Shown: positions 1 to 9,017, numbered from the stretch's first letter. The stretch: DNA of 64,000 nucleotides from Neobacillus endophyticus (GCF_013248975.1 NZ_JABRWH010000002.1:124001-188000), one strand, 5' to 3'. The notes: generated by a model from the letters alone, not told the origin. Made by a program: numbers and translations.

Positions 1-1
1 A

Positions 2-2266
2 TTTTTGGAAGGAGTTGCACCATCTAAAATCAAATACTATGCAGCCGAAGCCAAGTCTCTAGATGCAGCTGAATTAAAAAATTATTCCGAACCGAAACGG
101 GTCACACTTCTTATTTGCTTTATTCATCAGGCCCAAGTAAAGACCAAAGATCACTTGGCTGAAATGTTTCAAAAACGAGTTGGAAATATTCATAACTCTA
201 GCAAAGAGGATCATAAGGACATGAAAGAACAGAAACAAAACGAGATGGAGGATCTAATTTCAATATTTAACGACGTTTTGCTTGTCATGGCCAGTGAGAA
301 TGACGATGCGACCAGTCATGAAAAGGTGAAAGAAACGATCACCTCATATGGAAGTGTCCAAACATTGTTGGATAAATGCGAGGCGGTGGCTTCAATAAAA
401 GGAATTAACTATTATCCTTTCATCCAGAAACATTATCAAAAAAGCCGGTCCACTCTTTTCAGGCTTGCTGATCTGTTACAGTTTACATCTACCTCTCAAG
501 ATCAATCCTTGATGCATGCGCTTGAATTTGTGATGGAAAACAGGAATAAGCGCTCGGATTGGCTACCCGATGAAGTGGATCTCTCGTTTGCCTCTGATCA
601 ATGGCGCAAGATGGTTCGAGTAAAACAAAGGGTTGGAGGTTGGCTCATTCATCGCCGGCACTTGGAAGCATGTGTCTTCTCTTGTATTGCAACAGAATTA
701 AAATCTGGCGATATTTGTGTCCCAGGGTCTGAATCTTATGATGATTATCGAAAACAATTGCTACCTTGGGAAGAGTGTGAACCTTTAATACCGGAATACT
801 GTCGTGAATTAGGTTTCCCTGAGAATGAGGTAGACTTTGTAAAAGGATTGAAATCATGGATGATCGAATCCTCCAAACAAATTGACCAGGACTTCCCCGA
901 AAATGAGCACGTGAGTATCAACGAAGCCGGTGAGCCAATTTTGAAAAAAGTGAAGAAACGCGAATACAAAAAGTCATTGAAAGAATTAGAAGAGTTGATT
1001 AAAATGCGTCTCCCCGAAAGAAATTTGATTGATGTCTTATGCAATGTCGAACACTGGGTTAATTGGACACGCCATTTCGGACCATCCTCCGGGTCCGATC
1101 CAAAGCTCAAAAATCCACGTGAGCGATACATTTTGACTACTTTTGCTTATGGCTGCAATTTAGGACCTGTTCAAGCAGCTCGACATATGCGAGCAGATGT
1201 GACCGGTAGTGTCCTATCCTATACAAATCAAAGGCATATTACGGCTAGAAAGATTGACCAAGCCTTGAAGGATATCATAAACCATTATCATTATGAGTTT
1301 GATTTACCTAAGCTTTGGGGAAAAGGTGAATCTGCTGCGGCAGACGGAACCAAATATGACATTTATGAAGAAAACCTATTGGCCGAATACCATATTCGCT
1401 ATGGTGGTTATGGTGGAATTGCATACCATCACGTTTCGGACAACTACATTGCTCTTTTCAGCCACTTCATCCCTTGTGGGGTATGGGAAGCTGTGTATAT
1501 CCTTGATGGTTTGCTGAAAAACGAGTCGGAGGTGCAACCAGATACTATTCATGCCGACACACAAGGGCAATCTACACCGGTATTTGGCTTATCTCATCTG
1601 CTAGGTATCAAACTGATGCCGAGAATTCGAAATTTCAAAAAGCTCACTTTTTTCCGTCCTAGTCCTGACATGAAATATAAACACATCGATTCTCTTTTTA
1701 GTGATACAATCGATTGGGATTTAATCGAATTACATTGGAAAGACCTTTTACGTGTGGTATTGTCCATTAAGCATGGGAAAATCTCTTCATCTATGTTATT
1801 GAGAAAGCTGGGTAATTACAGTCAAAAAAACAAACTCTATCAGGCATTCAGAGAGCTTGGGCGTGTCGTGCGTACGGTTTTCTTACTTCAATACATTTCT
1901 GATATTGATTTACGCAGGAAAATCACGGCTACCACTAACAAAGTAGAGGCCTACAACGGATTTTCTAAATGGCTGTTCTTTGGTGGAGATGGAATTATTT
2001 CCGATAATGATCCGGAGCAACAAGAAAAGTCAATTAAGTACGGAGACCTGGTAGCAAATGCAGTTATTTTTCAAAATGTCGTGGATTTGACTTTGGTGAT
2101 ACGTCAGTTAAAACGGGAAGGGTATTACGTAGACCCAGAAGATCTAAGTGTGCTTAGTCCTTATCTTATGGAACATATCAAACGATTTGGTGATTACTTC
2201 ATTGATTTAGAAGAACCACCTCAACCTTTAGATGGAAAGCTGGGGTTAGCAATTAAAACAGCTTAA
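2..2266 (+). CDS. tnpA: Tn3-family transposase TnpA, N-terminus outside window
   Basis: About 755 residues of a Tn3-type DDE transposase; the family is usually ~980 aa and the reading frame is open to the left edge, so roughly 230 N-terminal residues are missing. Catalytic motifs are visible: the first Asp in AADGTKYDIY (~residue 450), the second in HADTQGQ (~520) and the Glu in TTNKVEAYNGFSKW (~640), next to the conserved SKWLFFGGDG segment. It catalyses replicative transposition by acting on ~38-bp terminal repeats, and a matching end lies 38 bp after the stop codon. No resolvase of this element is in the window; its res/tnpR or tnpI part must lie to the left. Confidence 0.93.
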   Translation, partial: FLEGVAPSKIKYYAAEAKSLDAAELKNYSEPKRVTLLICFIHQAQVKTKDHLAEMFQKRVGNIHNSSKEDHKDMKEQKQNEMEDLISIFNDVLLVMASENDDATSHEKVKETITSYGSVQTLLDKCEAVASIKGINYYPFIQKHYQKSRSTLFRLADLLQFTSTSQDQSLMHALEFVMENRNKRSDWLPDEVDLSFASDQWRKMVRVKQRVGGWLIHRRHLEACVFSCIATELKSGDICVPGSESYDDYRKQLLPWEECEPLIPEYCRELGFPENEVDFVKGLKSWMIESSKQIDQDFPENEHVSINEAGEPILKKVKKREYKKSLKELEELIKMRLPERNLIDVLCNVEHWVNWTRHFGPSSGSDPKLKNPRERYILTTFAYGCNLGPVQAARHMRADVTGSVLSYTNQRHITARKIDQALKDIINHYHYEFDLPKLWGKGESAAADGTKYDIYEENLLAEYHIRYGGYGGIAYHHVSDNYIALFSHFIPCGVWEAVYILDGLLKNESEVQPDTIHADTQGQSTPVFGLSHLLGIKLMPRIRNFKKLTFFRPSPDMKYKHIDSLFSDTIDWDLIELHWKDLLRVVLSIKHGKISSSMLLRKLGNYSQKNKLYQAFRELGRVVRTVFLLQYISDIDLRRKITATTNKVEAYNGFSKWLFFGGDGIISDNDPEQQEKSIKYGDLVANAVIFQNVVDLTLVIRQLKREGYYVDPEDLSVLSPYLMEHIKRFGDYFIDLEEPPQPLDGKLGLAIKTA

Positions 2267-2303
2267 AGAGGGCTTTTGCGCCCTCTTTACATTTTTTTTA
2301 CAT

Positions 2304-2341
2304 CTGTATGGCGCTTTTTGGACTTATCTCGGACTTACCCC
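2304..2341. repeat. Terminal inverted repeat (right end) of the Tn3-family element
   Basis: Read on the minus strand this begins GGGGTAAGTCCGAGATAAG. A 38-bp repeat starting with GGGG just past tnpA is the standard Tn3-family end. The neighbouring gene loses homology exactly here, which fixes the transposon boundary at 2341. The left-hand copy is outside the window. Confidence 0.8.
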
Positions 2342-3025
2342 TGGTTGAGATAGGAAATCTCCCAACGATGCTCCAAGTGGTCGAGTCAAAATATACGCAA
2401 TCCAAAACGCTAATACGCCATCAAGTTTTAAGAATTTCCAAGACAAAAATACACAAGCGATGATAATAATGACCGTTATACCAGTGTTTAAATAGCCAAG
2501 ACCGAGTTGTTCGGAATATAAATCACCTACTGCAGTCCCAAGTGCAAATGTAAAAAGAATAGTCAGCCAATAGAAAACTTCTCTTTTTCTGGTATAAATT
2601 GAGTGTATTGAGAGTGTTTTTTCGCTCGAATACCAAAAAAGAAAAGTTAATCCAAGTAGAACGGAGAATACACCGGTACTAAGCTCAAGAGGAACTCCCA
2701 TTCCATCTGTCAAATTATCTGTTACCAGCGTACCAAATACACTTATAAGTACAACCGTTATCCAATAAAAAGCTGGAACATATTTCGTTGCCCTGAATTG
2801 AAAAAACAAAACAATGAAAAATGCTATTCCCATAATGATGGTAGTGAAAGTTAATCCAAATCCTAGGTTGAAATTTAGGAAATCAGCAAATGTTTCCCCG
2901 ACAGTCGTGCATAAAACTTTGATGATCCAGAAGTAAATCGTAACTTCTGGAACCTTACTTAATATGTGCTTACCTGAAGCTTGTGGCATTTCAGGATGTT
3001 CTGACACGGTTAAGTTTTCCTTCAA
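2324..3025 (-). pseudogene. COG4705-type membrane protein truncated by Tn3 insertion
   Basis: Multi-pass membrane protein with repeating units of two helices and motifs such as GETFADFLN, TDNLTDG, AVGDLYSEQLGLG and RPLGASLGDFLSQP. It resembles the COG4705 uncharacterised membrane-anchored family, whose members normally continue past LSQP into a final helix. Here only GVSPR and a stop follow LSQP, and these codons are the Tn3 terminal repeat, so the last helix was cut off. The best RBS (AGGAG) is followed by TTG at 3023-3025; an ATG at 3032-3034 sits too close to it. Function unknown; probably inactive. Confidence 0.75.
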
Positions 3026-3443
3026 AAAACTCATCTCCTATTTGGCAAAAGTATATGTACTAAAAAATTCCACTTTCATGAAATTTCCCTAGTCTTTACT
3101 TTACTGTAAATTGGAAGTTTATTTATTAAACACTGATTAAAATAAACTTAAGTGTCTGTTAATAAGATGCAGCATTTTTTTATTGTTCATACGTTCCATG
3201 AGTGTTTAAAATGGGAAAGTAATCTTTCATATGATTACTCATTATTAATTATTAAGAAGAATTTAATCTAATGTTTAGATGAAGTTTATTAGAATCCATT
3301 AAAATTGCGTTTGGTACAAGCATTAATGAAATTAAAAGACACATTTAGTTATCTAGTAAAATATTGAAATTGAAAAAAATTAAATTGAGAGACAAAAAAA
3401 TTTATAAAATTTTGCGGAATTTTAAATACCATGGAGGAACATT

Positions 3444-4454
3444 GTGTCAAGAGATATTGGAATTGATTTAGGAACAGCAAACTTATTAGTATATATCAAA
3501 GGAAAAGGAATCGTGATAAATGAGCCTTCCGTTGTAGCAGTAAATACAAAAACAGGAAATGTATTGGCTGTAGGCGATGAGGCAAGAAATATGGTCGGTA
3601 GAACACCAGATAACATAACGGTTATACGCCCTTTAAAGAATGGTGTTATAGCAGATTTTCAATCAACTGCTGCAATGTTGAAATATTTTATATCTAAAAC
3701 GAAAAAATTTGAATCAAATCTTATTCCAACAAAACCTCGAGTAGTCATATGTACACCAACCGGAGTAACCCAAGTAGAAAAACGCGCTATACGTGATTCA
3801 GCACTTAAATCGGGCGCCAAAGAAGTATATGTGGTGGAAGAGTCGCTTGCAGCTGCTATCGGTGCCAACCTGCCAGTAGCAGAAGCTGTGGGAAGCATGA
3901 TTGTAGATATCGGAGGGGGAACCACGGAAGTAGCGGTTCTTTCACTCGGTGCAATTGTAACCAGCCGTTCTCTCCGAGTTGGAGGCGACGCTCAAAATGG
4001 GGCCATTATGGGGTATATCCGAAAACAACATAAATTATTAGTCGGAGAACGAACTGCTGAAAACATAAAATTTGAATTAGGTAGTGCATGGGAACCAGCA
4101 GTTGGCATGAGTTTAGATGTCCGAGGAAGAGATATGGTAACAGGTCTTCCTACAACATTGAAAATTTCATCTGAAGAAGTTTATAATGCGTTAAAGGAAC
4201 CAGTTCAACAGATTGTGGATGAGGTAAAATTAACCTTGGAAAAATGTCCACCTGAATTATCAGGAGATATCTTGGAGAATGGAATTGTATTAACCGGCGG
4301 AGGATCACTTCTAAGGAATATGGACAAACTCATTGAAAAAGAAACTAAAATTCCTGTTAAGATTGCAGAAAATCCATTGGATTGCGTAGCAATTGGAACG
4401 GGGAAAACATTAGATAACTTAAATGTTTTTCGCCAATCGAAAAAAGCCAAATAA
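3444..4454 (+). CDS. MreB/Mbl-family actin-like cell-shape protein
   Basis: 336 aa, full length for MreB/Mbl. The actin-fold nucleotide site is clear: phosphate-1 loop DIGIDLGTANLLVY (residues 4-17), phosphate-2 VDIGGGTTEVAV (~154), adenosine motif LTGGGSLLRNM (~284). These proteins polymerise under the membrane and guide peptidoglycan synthesis. The gene stands alone, without mreC/mreD, and starts at GTG 3444 after a GGAGG site. It is therefore more likely an extra paralogue (MreBH-like or plasmid-type) than the main mreB. A strong terminator follows. The 400-bp AT-rich stretch upstream contains no other gene that I can see. Confidence 0.9.
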   Translation: MSRDIGIDLGTANLLVYIKGKGIVINEPSVVAVNTKTGNVLAVGDEARNMVGRTPDNITVIRPLKNGVIADFQSTAAMLKYFISKTKKFESNLIPTKPRVVICTPTGVTQVEKRAIRDSALKSGAKEVYVVEESLAAAIGANLPVAEAVGSMIVDIGGGTTEVAVLSLGAIVTSRSLRVGGDAQNGAIMGYIRKQHKLLVGERTAENIKFELGSAWEPAVGMSLDVRGRDMVTGLPTTLKISSEEVYNALKEPVQQIVDEVKLTLEKCPPELSGDILENGIVLTGGGSLLRNMDKLIEKETKIPVKIAENPLDCVAIGTGKTLDNLNVFRQSKKAK

Positions 4455-4457
4455 AAA

Positions 4458-4499
4458 ATAAGATATCAAAACCCTTGGGCTTTGATATCTTATTTTTTT
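4458..4499 (+). terminator. Rho-independent terminator after the mreB-like gene
   Basis: AATAAGATATCAAA and its complement enclose a short loop, followed by a run of eight T. It lies immediately after the stop codon at 4454. Confidence 0.9.
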
Positions 4500-4612
4500 A
4501 CTATACGAATATAAATTTTCATGGTTCCCAACCACGCGTCTATGCAGAACTCCAAAGATTGCAATAAACAGTTTCTTTGTAGAAAAGGTCAAATTTCAAA
4601 GTTTGTTGGTAT

Positions 4613-4666
4613 TAGCTTGATGGGCATGGGGTAGCACCCTCATTTCGCGAATTTACAACGCTAAGC
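4613..4666. repeat. Dispersed repeat copy A, joined to an IS231-like end
   Basis: The first part, TAGCTTGATGGGCATG, matches the right terminal repeat of the IS4/IS231-like element at 45189-45205. The second part ends TTTACAACGCTAAG and matches the repeats at 9551-9592 and 43138-43175. No transposase is nearby, so this looks like a solo end or remnant. Confidence 0.55.
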
Positions 4667-4766
4667 ATATAAATAAAGTGCTCGTCTCCAATAAACCCCA
4701 GTGATCTTTGGTTAAATGATCTGGCGAACTACCGCAAGCAATCCTGTGATTAAAACATAAAAAAGA

Positions 4767-4821
4767 TACCACATAGGAACCCTATACTTATTGGTGATAA
4801 GGGAGGTGGTCTTATGTGGTA
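4767..4821 (+). promoter_or_regulatory. Hairpin that would sequester the start codon of the CBO0543 gene
   Basis: TACCACATA (4767-4775) is a perfect complement of TATGTGGTA (4813-4821), which contains the ATG at 4814. The RBS GGAGGTGG (4802-4809) falls in the loop. Such a hairpin could limit translation initiation; no ligand or protein is implied by the sequence. Confidence 0.35.
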
Positions 4822-5269
4822 CCTTTATGTGTCTGTTCTAATCTTTAATGCTGTAGCCATCTTAATCAAAAAAAGATTAGAACCTATTGTGTATTATGCT
4901 TCTATCTTTTGGGGGCTATTCACTGCAGAATTTGTAGATAAATGGACAGATAAATGGGACTGGTATGGATTTTTTGAACCACAAGTGATTGACTGGCAGA
5001 CTAACCTTATTATCTTAGGAATTTATCCAGCTGCTACGGTCCTTTTGATTAATTGGTACCCTTATGAGCGAACAATAAAAGCTAAGGTTGCCTATGTTCT
5101 TGCATGGTCTGTATTCTCTACCCTATTTGAGTATTCTTTTTATCTTGCAGGGTATGAACACTTTCATGGCGGATGGAAATGGTGGCATTCAGCTATTACC
5201 TATCCCTTCTGATACGAGATACTGTTCATCCAAGTATGGTTTGTAAGACAGCTAATAAAAAGGGTTTGA
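4814..5269 (+). pseudogene. CBO0543-family membrane protein with an in-frame TGA
   Basis: The reading frame from ATG 4814 encodes 132 residues, rich in aromatic membrane helices and ending WWHSAITYPF at a TGA (5210-5212). Translation continues in the same frame after the TGA as YEILFIQVWFVRQLIKRV to a second stop at 5267-5269, which looks like the missing last helix and basic tail of this family (usually ~150-170 aa). A single nonsense change, or an unusual read-through, separates the two parts. The family is common in Bacillus and Clostridium and has no known function. Confidence 0.7.
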
Positions 5270-5290
5270 CGGATTACGGCATTTGAAAAT

Positions 5291-5350
5291 TGTACCAATA
5301 GCAAGTTAAATTTATACATCATATAACTGATGTATAGGGAGTCCGCCCTT
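5291..5350 (+). repeat. Diverged direct repeat R1
   Basis: GTACCAATAGCAAGTT followed by an AT-rich stretch, GATGTATAGGGA and CCGCCC resembles R2 at 5495-5555 in the same order. The two copies are ~200 bp apart and share the motif GTACC-ATAGC-AGTT. Origin unknown. Confidence 0.4.
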
Positions 5351-5355
5351 TTTTT

Positions 5356-5390
5356 AAAACGACCTTCTCCGTCAGGAAGGTCGTTTTTTT
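5356..5390 (+). terminator. Rho-independent terminator
   Basis: AAAACGACCTTC pairs with GAAGGTCGTTTT around an 8-nt loop, followed by seven T. It ends the region behind the CBO0543 gene. Confidence 0.9.
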
Positions 5391-5439
5391 GTATTTACGT
5401 TTAAAACTAGTTTAGAATCTCCTGATTCAAGGAGAAAGT

Positions 5440-5505
5440 ATGTCAAAAATCCTGAAGAAACCAGACTATGAAGCTCTTGGCGATATATACAAAAAGTACC
5501 GATAG
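5440..5505 (+). CDS. Possible 21-aa peptide or gene fragment
   Basis: ATG after an AAGGAG site gives MSKILKKPDYEALGDIYKKYR and then TAG. The RBS and spacing are good and the composition is protein-like, but the stop lies inside repeat R2. It may be the first part of a decayed gene rather than a functional peptide. Confidence 0.25.
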   Translation: MSKILKKPDYEALGDIYKKYR

Positions 5506-5555
5506 CCAGTTGATTTTCTAAGTGATATAACAGTGGTGTAGAGATTTTCCCCCTC
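5495..5555 (+). repeat. Diverged direct repeat R2
   Basis: Second copy of the R1 motif, GTACCGATAGCCAGTT ... GGTGTAGAGATTTTCCCC. It overlaps the end of the small open frame at 5440-5505. Confidence 0.4.
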
Positions 5556-5569
5556 CGAAATACGAACCT

Positions 5570-5602
5570 TTTGTCCGCTATTGAGCGGGCTTTTCTTTTT
5601 AT
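5570..5602 (+). terminator. Short terminator-like hairpin
   Basis: CCGCT-ATTG-AGCGG followed by a T-rich tail (GCTTTTCTTTTT). Confidence 0.55.
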
Positions 5603-5698
5603 TCAGGGGTAGTACTAATGGCGGCTCCCCTAATAGGGATCGCCGTAAAAAATTTTTAATAGACCCCTTTCAATCCTTTGATGGAATCTGATCTCCTT

Positions 5699-5947
5699 TT
5701 AATGAACATGTAATAGTGCCGTTTTTAAAACGCCATAAAACAGAAGGGCTGAAACCAGCATATAAAACGTACCAGTTCTTTTTCGTTGTTGTAACTCAGA
5801 AATGCCAAAAGAAAACATTATAATCCCTAACAAAAACAGGTTAATTGGAAGAACCTCTTGATTGTTTACGATTAAACCATAAATACTGAATATCACTACA
5901 ATTATCGAAAGGCTTATTCTTGAGATTCTTAGCAAACAAGTCACCAA
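5699..5947 (-). CDS. Small two- to three-helix membrane protein, DUF3953/YczI-like
   Basis: About 80 aa with hydrophobic segments at residues ~8-27, 33-50 and 60-78. The sequence ISRISLSIIVVIFSIYGL and the ISELQQRKRTG loop resemble YczI-type DUF3953 proteins of Bacillus, which have no assigned role. The start is uncertain: TTG 5947, GTG 5944 and TTG 5935 (which would give MLRIS) are all in frame and none has a strong RBS. It has no operon partner. Confidence 0.6.
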   Translation of the reverse strand: MVTCLLRISRISLSIIVVIFSIYGLIVNNQEVLPINLFLLGIIMFSFGISELQQRKRTGTFYMLVSALLFYGVLKTALLHVH

Positions 5948-6462
5948 CTTTCCGTATCCTTATCGCTTTTATTGATGCTATTCTAAATAGGTCGCTTATT
6001 TTTTTGTGGCTGCATATTCATGGAGCATTACTGGTATCCATATATTAACATTTGCAAAAGTATTCTTTATTCTTTCCTGAGATGTTCGTTTACTCCTTCA
6101 GCATAACAGAGTTATTTAATATAGCCTAATTAAAAGAAACGAAATTGATTTTGGAGTTATAATCACGGGTGGTCTGCATGGATCAACAAACATTTGGTTT
6201 TAAAAATGCTTAAAATATAGTTGTTGTCATCACACTTCTTTAATTACGCATATTTTTCTCTTAATTACAGTTCATAATAAAATTGTTGTTAATATATTCA
6301 AGAGCAGCACATACTTTTTTACCCTGGGTAAAGTCATTGAAGACGTACAACCAAGGTTTTTAATTTTTAATGAATGTGTTGTGCGACGTAAAGAGAGGAT
6401 TTTTTATTGTTATTTATTATCATCTTAGGATTCAACATCGACTTAACAGATCCTAGGGAATG

Positions 6463-6594
6463 TCATCTTATTGCATATAGTGACAGCTTCGCTGGCACAC
6501 CCTCAAACAATGCCTTTGGAGACTCCGTGTCAATATATACTAGATCTTCCAGTTGCAAAGCTCCAATTGTCTTACGTTGAGGTAATCGAAGTGG
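6463..6594 (-). pseudogene. Possible decayed gene fragment of unknown family
   Basis: The stretch 5950-6600 holds no intact gene. On the minus strand a 43-codon open stretch without a start reads PLRLPQRKTIGALQLEDLVY and continues to LSLYAIR and a stop; its composition is protein-like. Just past it (6429-6455) is ATTCAACATCGAC, also seen at 16371-16398 next to another broken gene. The opposite strand is also partly open, so this call is weak. Confidence 0.2.
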
Positions 6595-6602
6595 CTAAAA
6601 AT

Positions 6603-6974
6603 TCAATTATCAAATACATGTGGTGGGACCCCTGCTTGTTTTTCTAGGGCAAGTATAAATATACTTTCTTCATAAACATATTCTTGATATTCATTTATCT
6701 GCTCGCGCCTTTTTAAATTTTCTGCCTGCAATTTTTGAATTTTTGATTGGACCTTTAATTTATTAAATAAATTTTTAAAAAAGTTATTTCGTAATCGTTC
6801 AATTTCATCTTCATTTTCTTTTATTGAAATTTGGTTTAGGCTGATAAGCTCACAATAGGTACTAATAAATTCCTTGTGTTTTTTTACATTATCCCTTAAT
6901 GATTTAATATACTCGGCTTTTAATCCAAATTTATTTATTGAATCTAAATGTATCTCAGGATGCTTTTTTGTCAT
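6603..6974 (-). CDS. Hypothetical 123-aa coiled-coil protein
   Basis: Not recognised. The protein is charged and helical with a likely coiled coil at residues ~45-100 (ENEDEIERLRNNFFKNLF, KIQKLQAENLKRREQINEYQ). There are no signal peptide, membrane helix or cysteine motifs. ATG 6974 is preceded by GGAG at good spacing. It stands alone on the minus strand. The stretch 6975-7550 behind it is AT-rich and holds no gene that I can see. Confidence 0.6.
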   Translation of the reverse strand: MTKKHPEIHLDSINKFGLKAEYIKSLRDNVKKHKEFISTYCELISLNQISIKENEDEIERLRNNFFKNLFNKLKVQSKIQKLQAENLKRREQINEYQEYVYEESIFILALEKQAGVPPHVFDN

Positions 6975-7509
6975 GATTGTAATCTCCGTTGTGTGTTTTA
7001 CCTATAAACCATAAGGTTATTTTATGCTATACAACTTTAATTGAGGTTAAGTTTTTCTTTCCATTAAATTAAATTTGAACATAATTTATTAAATGCAAAG
7101 ATAAGATAATTTTACTTAGTGTAGGAAAAGTAGAATTATTTTAAGATGGAAATACGAACAAAAAAATATATATAATAGAAGAAACTCGTCAAAAAATAGA
7201 CTTTGCACACAATGGTTTTTTTAAATGGGAATAAAAAATTTGGAATTTTTGTGTATCTAAAGGATAATCAACCTACATAAATATCCATTTTATACCCTAA
7301 ATAAGAAAATCGAAAACGGTCGTTTATGGTTATAAAACGAAAACCGTCTCTTCTAACTTCAAAACTACTAAATTTTATAATCAAAAATATAACCAAAATC
7401 AAAAGACCAATATATCAATACCTAATCTCTCTTCAGGAGGGCTTTTTATTTTGTCTCATTAAACTAAGCATATAATATGCATTATATACGTTTAAACCCT
7501 CCAAAACCT

Positions 7510-7568
7510 ATGTTATACTCATCGTATAAGGTTGTTTTTTACCCTGATTTTATGTGGTTTTCAGGGTG
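7510..7568. promoter_or_regulatory. Inverted repeats upstream of the tyrosine recombinase
   Basis: TTATAC-TCATC-GTATAA (7513-7529) and ACCCTGA...TCAGGGT (7541-7567) lie in tandem 35-90 bp before the recombinase start. Arm lengths of 6-7 bp with a 5-bp centre fit a recombinase core or operator site. The assignment is inference. Confidence 0.35.
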
Positions 7569-7601
7569 CTAAACTCGGCATATAAGTTAAGAGGTGGAAG
7601 A

Positions 7602-8516
7602 GTGCTAGAAGAATATATTACCAATCTTGAAAAACAGGATAAGTCCCCTAAAACCATTATTTCCTATCGGAATGATATTCTTATTTTTATGGATGATTTA
7701 CATATAAAACCAAATGAATTTGTGACGGCAACAGATGTAAGAAAATGGATAAACGGTATGTTACATCCAAATGATAGAAAGCCTTTGGCCATCACGACGA
7801 TTAATCGACGATTAAATGCTTTACGCAGTTTTTATTCATGGGCTCAAAAAAATCAAAAGCTGCAGCATAATCCAATGGAAGAAATTCAGGACATTAAGTC
7901 GGCCGATGAAAATCAAGAAAAAATCATGTGGCTTACAGAGGAAGAATTTGAAGATTTATTAAATCGTGTAAGAAAGACACCGGTTAAAAGCAGGGGAGTG
8001 GATCCTGAAGAAAAGTACCGGCGTGATCGGGCGATCATTTATTTATTGACGTACGCCGGTTTACGGGTAGATGAACTTTCCCATTTAAAGTTAACCGATC
8101 TTGACATGGAGTTAAAACGAATTCGAATTTTGGGGAAAGGACGAAAGCTTCGGACCGTGCCGATGTCCAACACCTTGTGGCAGGAACTGTACGACTGGTT
8201 ACTCTTTCGGGCAGAAATGGCAAACAGGAAAGAGCATGTAGCAGAGTCGCCGTATGTCTTTTATAGCCAGCGGTCTCCACAATTTACGGTCCGTGGGATT
8301 CAGACGATGATGGAAAGCTATAGTTTGCCACAGAAAAAATTGACGCCTCATATGTTTAGGCATACATTCTGTAAATGGATGTTAAAAGCAACCCATAATG
8401 ACATTGAAAAGGTGAGAAGACTCGCCGGTCATAGTAACATTTCTACCACGGCACGATATTTAAAAGATTCTTATAGCGACTTGGCTGATGCTGTGGAAGC
8501 CATGCCGAAATTTTAA
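7602..8516 (+). CDS. Tyrosine recombinase / phage-type integrase (XerC/D-like)
   Basis: 304 aa from GTG 7602, which sits behind GAGGTGG; an earlier in-frame ATG lacks an RBS. The N-terminal SAM-like DNA-binding domain (EEYITNLEKQDKSPKTIISY) is followed by a catalytic domain with all signature residues: Arg in TYAGLRVDELSHLKL, Lys in GKGRKLR, HMFRHTF (H-x-x-R), GHSNIST and the nucleophile Tyr in STTARYL. It cuts and rejoins DNA through a covalent phosphotyrosine intermediate. Its target may be the inverted repeats just upstream. It lies outside the Tn3 end at 2341, so it is not demonstrably a TnpI of that element. A terminator follows. Confidence 0.93.
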   Translation: MLEEYITNLEKQDKSPKTIISYRNDILIFMDDLHIKPNEFVTATDVRKWINGMLHPNDRKPLAITTINRRLNALRSFYSWAQKNQKLQHNPMEEIQDIKSADENQEKIMWLTEEEFEDLLNRVRKTPVKSRGVDPEEKYRRDRAIIYLLTYAGLRVDELSHLKLTDLDMELKRIRILGKGRKLRTVPMSNTLWQELYDWLLFRAEMANRKEHVAESPYVFYSQRSPQFTVRGIQTMMESYSLPQKKLTPHMFRHTFCKWMLKATHNDIEKVRRLAGHSNISTTARYLKDSYSDLADAVEAMPKF

Positions 8517-8593
8517 TTTTTGTGAAGATGATCTAAGTTGGGTAAGGAATAGGACGTTAAATTGAAAAGTACCTATATAATAGTAGAAACTCA

Positions 8594-8636
8594 TATTAAA
8601 TAGCCTATTCTGTGAGCATAGGCTATTTTAGTATTC
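8594..8636 (+). terminator. Terminator after the tyrosine recombinase
   Basis: AAATAGCCTAT / ATAGGCTATTT stem, then TTTTAGT. The following 380 bp to the next gene contain the palindromes AACCTTAAGGTT and AAAGCCTTAAGGCTTT (8664-8700) and one copy of the GGGC(G/C)C repeat family (8864-8897), but no gene. Confidence 0.85.
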
Positions 8637-8863
8637 AACAAACAGGCTATTGTATTTAACAGCACCAACCTTAAGGTTGCATTTAAAGCCTTAAGGCTTT
8701 ATGGGTTAGCGTAACCATGCAAAAGTAAACAATAATCATATTATATCTTGATTTTTTCTCCATTCATCATCGTATCAAAACGCTTTAAAACGAGTGCTGA
8801 AAATATTTAGCTAGGCCATCGTAACAGAAACGTTCGTTTTTGTTACAGGTATTTCAAACCTTT

Positions 8864-8897
8864 TTATTCAGCAAACGGGCCAGATTGTGTAATAACA
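8864..8897. repeat. GGGC(G/C)C palindromic repeat family, one copy
   Basis: TTCAGCAAACGGGCC followed by AGATTGTGTAATAAC. Members of this family have the form TTCA-N6-8-GGGC(G/C)C plus a partly complementary right arm. Other clear copies are near 9460, 12001, 13330, 15810, 35492, 37401, 56129, 57012, 58788 and 59421. Confidence 0.6.
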
Positions 8898-9017
8898 CAT
8901 TTAAAGTAAATTGGTATCAGCAAAAGATATTGTGAAATTTTTCACTTAAAGTAACGGGGCAGTTTAGTTTAGCAACACCTACGTACTCAAAATGATTTTA
9001 ATGTATAATATTGTAAA

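Noticed and set aside
6613..6634. 17-bp identity (ATGTGGTGGGACCCCT plus C) with the left side of the TnpB element at 45204-45220
   Set aside because: It lies within the natural C-terminus of the coiled-coil gene (AGVPPHVFDN), and one chance match of this length is possible in 64 kb.
7602..8516. Tyrosine recombinase as the TnpI of the Tn3 element
   Set aside because: It lies 5 kb outside the transposon's terminal repeat at 2341.
8664..8700. Palindromes AACCTTAAGGTT and AAAGCCTTAAGGCTTT as operators
   Set aside because: No promoter or start codon is near; noted only as gap content.
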